Origin: UBA4656 sp002405525 | Lineage (GTDB): Bacteria > Pseudomonadota > Gammaproteobacteria > Xanthomonadales > Ahniellaceae | Assembly (NCBI GenBank): GCA_036723735.1 | Contig: DAIMGT010000106.1 | Span: 1-7,707, forward strand | Direction of reading: 5' to 3' | DNA length: 7,707 nt | Part shown: positions 3,987 to 7,707 of the stretch, piece by piece | Position numbering within the stretch: position 1 is the stretch's first letter | How the letters are laid out: every line of letters begins with the position of its first letter | Translations under genes and position numbers: made by a program | Notes under the pieces: model-generated | What the model was told of the DNA's origin: nothing | Database searches by the model: none | Seen by the model: the letters and a program-made list of their open reading frames with translations, nothing else

Positions 3987-6839
3987 GTGAGTGACAAGCG
4001 GCTATGGCAGTGGCCCGCCTTCGATCGAGGGAGGGCCTTCGGATCGATTGCGCTCGCCAGCTCGGGCCTTTCATTTCTCGTGACGGGGCACGCCACGCAG
4101 ATCGAGATTCGTGGGCTGGACGGCAGCGGCGAGTTCGGACGGGAGGTCGTCGTGCTCGCCAACGGCAACCTCGTCGTCACGGACCCTGGGTTTGACGCCC
4201 CTGGGGGTTCGGCCAACGTGGGGGCCGTGCATGTCTACCGGCCCAACGGCGTGCGAATTCGCACGCTGACAGGCAATACCTTCAACGACAGGGTCGGAAG
4301 CGGTGGCGTGGTGGTGCTCGCGAACGGCGACTTCGTCGTGCTCAGCCCCAACTGTCGAGCCGGAGGATTGGTCGACGCCGGTGCCGTGACGTGGATGTCG
4401 GCTGATGTCGCTGTCGACGAGGCGGTGTCCGCGACCAACTCGCTCGTCGGCGGAACGGCGGGCGACCAGGTGGGCAGCGGCGGAGTGGTGCCGCTGCCGA
4501 ACGGGGCGTACGTCGTCAGCAGTCCGCTGTGGGACCGCGGCTTGGTGGTCAATGCTGGCGCGGTGACGTTCGGCCCCGCTGGCATCGGAGAAAGGGGCAC
4601 GATCAATGCGTCCAACTCACTCGTGGGATCGAACACCGATGATCGGGTTGGCCGTGTAACGGCGCTTCCCGGCGGGAACTATCTTGTTGCAACGCCGAAC
4701 TGGGGCAATGGTTCGGCCTTGGCGGTCGGCGCAGTCACTTTCGGCTCCGGGCTGACCGGGGTCAGCGGTGCCGTGTCCGAAGGAAACTCGCTGATCGGAA
4801 GCAGCGCCCAGGACCGCATTGGCGGCGATGACCCTTCCTCGGTGGTTGTCTTGGCCAACGGCAACTACGTCATTGCAAGCCGGTTCTGGGACAACGGAAC
4901 GGCCCCGGACGCAGGTGCCGTCACGTTCGGGTCCGGCACGGTCGGCGTTGCTGGGCAGGTCTCTTTCGCGAACTCCCTTGTGGGCTCAAGCCCGTCCGAT
5001 TTCGTCGGGCAGGTGACGGCATTGCCCAGTGGCGACTATGTTGTGACCAGCCCGCTATGGGACCAGGGGGCCGTCGCTGACAGCGGTGCGGCGACATTCG
5101 GGTCGGGGGTTGCCGGCGTTCGTGGGGCAGTGTCGAGCGCCAACTCGCTGGTGGGAGCGTCGGCCGGCGACCGAGTTGGCGAGAATGGCGTCACGAGCCT
5201 CACCGGAGGCGCAATGGTAGTCGCGAGCCCATCATGGCGAAACGGCCAGGTGTTGCGCGCCGGTGCGGTCACATTTGCACGGGGAGGCGCAGAGCTCATC
5301 GGCTCGGTGTCACCAGCCAACTCGCTCGTCGGGACGTCCGACGGAGACCATGTTGGATTTGGGCCGATCATTGCACTGAGCAATGGAAACCATGTTGTCG
5401 CGAGCGGCGGCTGGAGAAACGCCTCGGGGCTTCGGGTGGGTGCGGTGACGTTCGGCCACGGGGCTACTGGAGTGACCGGGCCGATCACCGCTCTCAATTC
5501 ACTGGTCGGCTCACGCGATGGCGAATCGGTTGGAGGCGGCGGCGTTCTGGCGTTGCCGAACGGCAACTACGTGGTCCTGAGCCCGCATTGGAGCGCGGGC
5601 GCTCATGTGAATCTTGGTGCGATGACCTTTGGTTCCGGCACGGGCGGCACCGTCGGAGAAGTCTCGGCCCTGAACTCGTTGGTCGGTTCAAGCGACAACG
5701 ATTACGTTGGCGAAGGGCCGGCAGTGGCGCTGGCCAACGGCGACTATGTCGTCGCAAGTCCGAGGTGGCGGAACGGCGCCTCCGCTGAGGCCGGAGCCGT
5801 TACCCTTGGGTCAGGCGCGCTCGGAATCGTAGGCATTGTGTCACCAGCCAACTCTCTGGTGGGCGGCAGCTCCGGCGATTTCGTCGGGAGCGGCGGCGTT
5901 CTGGCGCTGGCAAGCGGCGCCTATGTGGCGCTGAGTCCGGGATGGTCGCGAGACGGTATTGGGCCCGTAGGTGCTGCGACGTTCGGACCCCCAACCGGAA
6001 TCACCGGCGCCGTGACAGTGGCGAACTCGCTCGTGGGCTCGTCGGTGGGCGACAGGGTGGGCGCTGGTGGATACGCAACATCTGATGGCAACTTCATCAT
6101 CAGCTCACCGTTCTGGGACCGCGGGGCAGTGCCGAATGCCGGCGCGGTCACCTATGGGTCCGGAACCATCGGCGTCCATGGTGCCGTGTCGCCCGACAAC
6201 TCGCTGGTCGGGAGTCGCCAGAGTGACGGGCTGGGCGTTGGCGGCATCGACCTCTTGTCCGGCGGCGCCTATGTCGTCCGAAGCCCGTTCTTGTCAGGCG
6301 AGTTGACGGCCGCATCTGGTGCTTTTTCCTTGGGTTTCGGCGGCGAGGCGCTCGCCGGCGACCTGGATGCTTCGCAAAGCGTCTTCGGCACGACGTCGAA
6401 CTCAGGCACGTCACACGTATACGCATACGATGCCGATCGCCGTCAGCTTGCGGTCGGACAGCGTGCCAGCAACCGGGTTGTCCTGTTGCGGCGCGGAATC
6501 GCTACGTCGGTCATGATCGTGACGGCGGAGCCGGACCCATCGTTCCCAGGCCAGCCCGTGCTCCTCACTGCAACCGTTACTGCTTCGCCCAGTGCGCCAA
6601 GCGACGGTGAGGTGGCCTTCTTCGCGAGCAGTGGGGAGCGGTGCACGGATACGGTTCCGGATGCGGTGTCGCAAACGAGCGTGGCGTTCACCTGCAGCAT
6701 CGTGTTCGCGGAAGAGGGCAGCCGTACGATTTTTTCGGAGTACTTGCGGTCGGCTAGCCATGCCTACGGCACTTCTTCAGCCGAGCCCCACCTCACGTCG
6801 GTCGGCCCCATTCTTTCGGACGGATTCGAAGGGCGCTGA
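3987..6839 (+). CDS. Large secreted repeat protein with Ig-like C-terminal domain and DGFE tail
   Basis: A 950-residue exported protein of unknown function. From GTG 3987 it begins with a basic N region (DKR, then DRGR), a hydrophobic stretch AFGSIALASSGLSFLVTG and a likely signal-peptidase site GHA-TQ after residue 36. Residues 46-809 contain about 13 repeats of 57-62 residues. Their pattern is: VG, GGV, ALxNGNYVVxSPxWxxG, AGAVTFGxG, GVxGxVS and NSLVG; NSLVG or NSLIG occurs 11 times. I recall this as the family Pfam calls DUF5650; the blades resemble integrin FG-GAP or beta-propeller units. Residues about 840-938 form a bacterial Ig-like domain (Big_3 type: PGQPVLLTATVTASP, DGEVAFF) with Cys886 and Cys903, likely a disulphide. 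The protein ends PILSDGFEGR. No LPXTG motif or final membrane helix is present. It is probably a surface or extracellular adhesin-like protein. Codons are less G/C-ending than in neighbouring genes, which suggests transfer or fast evolution. It converges on rpe with 23 bases between. Confidence 0.85.
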   Translation: MSDKRLWQWPAFDRGRAFGSIALASSGLSFLVTGHATQIEIRGLDGSGEFGREVVVLANGNLVVTDPGFDAPGGSANVGAVHVYRPNGVRIRTLTGNTFNDRVGSGGVVVLANGDFVVLSPNCRAGGLVDAGAVTWMSADVAVDEAVSATNSLVGGTAGDQVGSGGVVPLPNGAYVVSSPLWDRGLVVNAGAVTFGPAGIGERGTINASNSLVGSNTDDRVGRVTALPGGNYLVATPNWGNGSALAVGAVTFGSGLTGVSGAVSEGNSLIGSSAQDRIGGDDPSSVVVLANGNYVIASRFWDNGTAPDAGAVTFGSGTVGVAGQVSFANSLVGSSPSDFVGQVTALPSGDYVVTSPLWDQGAVADSGAATFGSGVAGVRGAVSSANSLVGASAGDRVGENGVTSLTGGAMVVASPSWRNGQVLRAGAVTFARGGAELIGSVSPANSLVGTSDGDHVGFGPIIALSNGNHVVASGGWRNASGLRVGAVTFGHGATGVTGPITALNSLVGSRDGESVGGGGVLALPNGNYVVLSPHWSAGAHVNLGAMTFGSGTGGTVGEVSALNSLVGSSDNDYVGEGPAVALANGDYVVASPRWRNGASAEAGAVTLGSGALGIVGIVSPANSLVGGSSGDFVGSGGVLALASGAYVALSPGWSRDGIGPVGAATFGPPTGITGAVTVANSLVGSSVGDRVGAGGYATSDGNFIISSPFWDRGAVPNAGAVTYGSGTIGVHGAVSPDNSLVGSRQSDGLGVGGIDLLSGGAYVVRSPFLSGELTAASGAFSLGFGGEALAGDLDASQSVFGTTSNSGTSHVYAYDADRRQLAVGQRASNRVVLLRRGIATSVMIVTAEPDPSFPGQPVLLTATVTASPSAPSDGEVAFFASSGERCTDTVPDAVSQTSVAFTCSIVFAEEGSRTIFSEYLRSASHAYGTSSAEPHLTSVGPILSDGFEGR
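4122..6413 (+). repeat. About 13 tandem coding repeats of 171-186 bases
   Basis: The units run from GSGEFG (4122) to the end of the twelfth full copy (6413). The first and last are degenerate: the first lacks NSLVG and the last has QSVFG in its place. Units differ in length by one to five codons, mainly in the loop after VG: unit 4 has an inserted DDPSS and units 3 and 5 lack the GG pair. Codons for the invariant NSLVG vary between copies (for example ctcgtc, cttgtg, ctggtg), so the copies are old and kept by protein-level selection; they are not a recent DNA expansion. In unit 1 the usual tryptophan after SP is replaced by Cys123. Confidence 0.85.
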
Positions 6840-6862
6840 GCCGGGCGACAGCGTCCGCTCGC

Positions 6863-7528
6863 TCAATCAATCGCCGCCCGCATCGCGGCGATCGTCGCCG
6901 CGTAGTCCTTGGTGTTGAAGATCGCCGAGCCGGCGACGAAGGTGTCGGCGCCGGCGCGCGCGATCTCGCCGATGTTGTCGGCCTTGACGCCGCCGTCGAT
7001 CTCGAGGCGCACGGCGCGGCCGCTGCGGTCGATGCGCTCGCGCACGGCGCGCAGCTTGTCCAGCGCCGAGGGGATGAAGGACTGTCCGCCGAAGCCGGGG
7101 TTGACCGACATGATCAGCACGAGGTCGAGCTGGTCCAGCGTGTGGTCCAGCCACGACAGCGGCGTGGCCGGGTTGAACACCAGCCCGACCTGGCAGGCGT
7201 GGCTGCGGATCAACTGGATCGTGCGGTCGACGTGCTCGCTGGCCTCGGGGTGGAACGAGATCAGGGTGGCGCCGGCCTTGGCGAAGTCGGGGACGATGCG
7301 GTCGACCGGCTTGACCATCAGGTGCACGTCGATCGGCGCGCTGATGCCGTGCTTGCGCAGGGCTTCGCAGACCAGCGGGCCGATCGTCAGGTTGGGGACG
7401 TAGTGGTTGTCCATCACGTCGAAGTGCACCCAGTCCGCACCTGCCTTGAGCACGGCGTTCACTTCGTCGCCGAGGCGCGCGAAGTTTGCGGAGAGTATGG
7501 AGGGGGCGATCACGGGTGGCTGGCGCAT
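6863..7528 (-). CDS. rpe: Ribulose-phosphate 3-epimerase
   Basis: The enzyme interconverts D-ribulose 5-phosphate and D-xylulose 5-phosphate in the cytosolic pentose phosphate pathway. The 221-residue product is a complete TIM-barrel epimerase, the usual length. Metal and catalytic residues are in place: Ser10 in IAPSILSA, His35 and Asp37 in VHFDVMDNHYVPN, His69 in DVHLMVKPVDRIVPDF, Asp178 in LEIDGGV, and the phosphate-binding loop NPGFGGQSF at about 143-151, with AGSAIF near 199-204. Similarity to E. coli Rpe is very high throughout. The frame is open upstream to 7627, but ATG 7528 matches the family N terminus (MRQPPVIAPSILS) and has GAGGA (7542-7538) nine bases before it. It converges on the repeat-protein gene. 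Its 5' region carries two hairpins and a partial duplicate of its own codons. Confidence 0.97.
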   Translation of the reverse strand: MRQPPVIAPSILSANFARLGDEVNAVLKAGADWVHFDVMDNHYVPNLTIGPLVCEALRKHGISAPIDVHLMVKPVDRIVPDFAKAGATLISFHPEASEHVDRTIQLIRSHACQVGLVFNPATPLSWLDHTLDQLDLVLIMSVNPGFGGQSFIPSALDKLRAVRERIDRSGRAVRLEIDGGVKADNIGEIARAGADTFVAGSAIFNTKDYAATIAAMRAAID

Positions 7529-7580
7529 GGGATGTCGTCCTCGAAAAGCCGCAGGAACCGTCCCTGGTGTAGTGCTCCGG

Positions 7581-7600
7581 CCCGGCCATCCATGGCCGGG
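7581..7600. repeat. Inverted repeat upstream of rpe, 9-base arms
   Basis: CCCGGCCAT, two bases CC, then ATGGCCGGG. It lies 53 bases upstream of the rpe start codon, in what should be the rpe promoter or leader. A two-base loop is too tight for RNA without opening an inner pair or two, so a DNA-binding palindrome is equally possible. Confidence 0.5.
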
Positions 7601-7610
7601 CGCTCGGCGG

Positions 7611-7638
7611 GCCGCGATGCGCTTCAACGCATCGCGGC
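7611..7638. repeat. Strong hairpin, 11-base stem with a stop codon in its loop
   Basis: GCCGCGATGCG, six-base loop CTTCAA, and CGCATCGCGGC are perfectly complementary, giving the most stable hairpin in the window. Read on the minus strand the loop is TTGAAG and contains the TGA that closes the truncated rpe-like frame. No T run follows in either direction, so it may be a factor-dependent or T-less terminator of whatever gene precedes rpe, or a REP-like palindrome. Confidence 0.6.
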
Positions 7639-7707
7639 AAACCCCGCCTCGCCCATCACGTCGAAGTGCACCCAGTCCGCACCTGCCTTGAGCACGGCGT
7701 TCACTTC
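7624..7707 (-). pseudogene. Partial second copy of the rpe 5' region, truncated after codon 39
   Basis: The frame enters at the right edge of the window. Its first 18 codons there are identical to rpe codons 22-39 (EVNAV through HFDVM). After that the sequence leaves rpe: codon 40 becomes Gly instead of Asp, and the frame continues GEAGFAAMR and stops at TGA 7624-7626. If the missing upstream part is also rpe, the product would be an inactive fragment of 48 residues that keeps His35 and Asp37 but lacks the rest of the barrel. The stop is 95 bases ahead of the intact rpe ATG. It may be a genuine partial duplication or a product of contig assembly. Confidence 0.45.
7653..7707. repeat. Exact 55-base direct repeat of 7411-7465
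   Basis: The final 55 bases of the window are identical to 7411-7465, inside rpe; the base before each copy differs (C at 7652, T at 7410). The offset is 242 bases. The match is cut off by the window edge, so its true length is unknown. An exact 55-base match ending at a sequence end equals a k-mer size widely used by short-read assemblers, which favours a contig end at a graph branch. Confidence 0.95.

Noticed and set aside
4122..6413. CRISPR array or satellite DNA in the repeated region
   Set aside because: The periodicity is at protein level with variable synonymous codons and continuous open frame; no identical short repeats with unique spacers.
7529..7627. N-terminal extension of rpe to an upstream start near 7627
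   Set aside because: Family alignment places the start at ATG 7528 with GAGGA upstream; the extension would cross the hairpins.

Overview
This 7.7 kb window is very GC-rich and looks chromosomal, from a gammaproteobacterium of the Xanthomonadales (Lysobacter/Luteimonas/Dokdonella-like). Three things point there: an Rpe close to the gammaproteobacterial type, REP-like palindromes beginning GTGGGAGCGA on the minus strand, and a secreted repeat protein ending in a DGFE-type tail that I associate from memory with this order. No search was run, so genus level is a guess. The 55-base exact repeat at the right edge looks like the end of a short-read contig.

Layout. Positions 1-160 hold three copies of a 55-base unit carrying a REP-like palindrome. 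Positions 175-2923 (minus strand) hold a two-gene operon: an OmpR-type response regulator (2234-2923), then a membrane sensor histidine kinase (175-2211). The pair resembles PdsR/PdsS, the regulators linked to proteobacterial dedicated sortase systems. No sortase and no LPXTG protein is visible here. A perfect 17-base inverted repeat fills most of the 22-base gap between the two genes. On the other side of a likely promoter region lie two small plus-strand genes with GTGA overlap (3110-3265, a single-TM mini-protein; 3262-3480, a small soluble protein), divergent from the regulator. Positions 3481-3986 have no supported gene, only short hairpins.

Positions 3987-6839 (plus) encode a roughly 950-residue secreted protein: signal peptide, about 13 diverged repeats of 57-62 residues with a propeller-like look, a C-terminal Ig-like domain with two cysteines, and the DGFEGR end. 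Its codon use is less GC-biased than its neighbours'. Convergent to it is rpe (6863-7528, minus), ribulose-phosphate 3-epimerase, a housekeeping enzyme.

Upstream of rpe are two strong hairpins, and then the last 55 bases of the window repeat codons 22 to 40 of rpe exactly. This is either a partial tandem duplication with a 242-base period or an assembly-graph artefact; 55 is a common assembler k-mer.

Together: a surface or envelope regulatory pair with two unknown mini-proteins, next to a large repeat-rich exported protein, flanked by housekeeping DNA. A functional link between the regulators and the repeat protein is only inferred from proximity.
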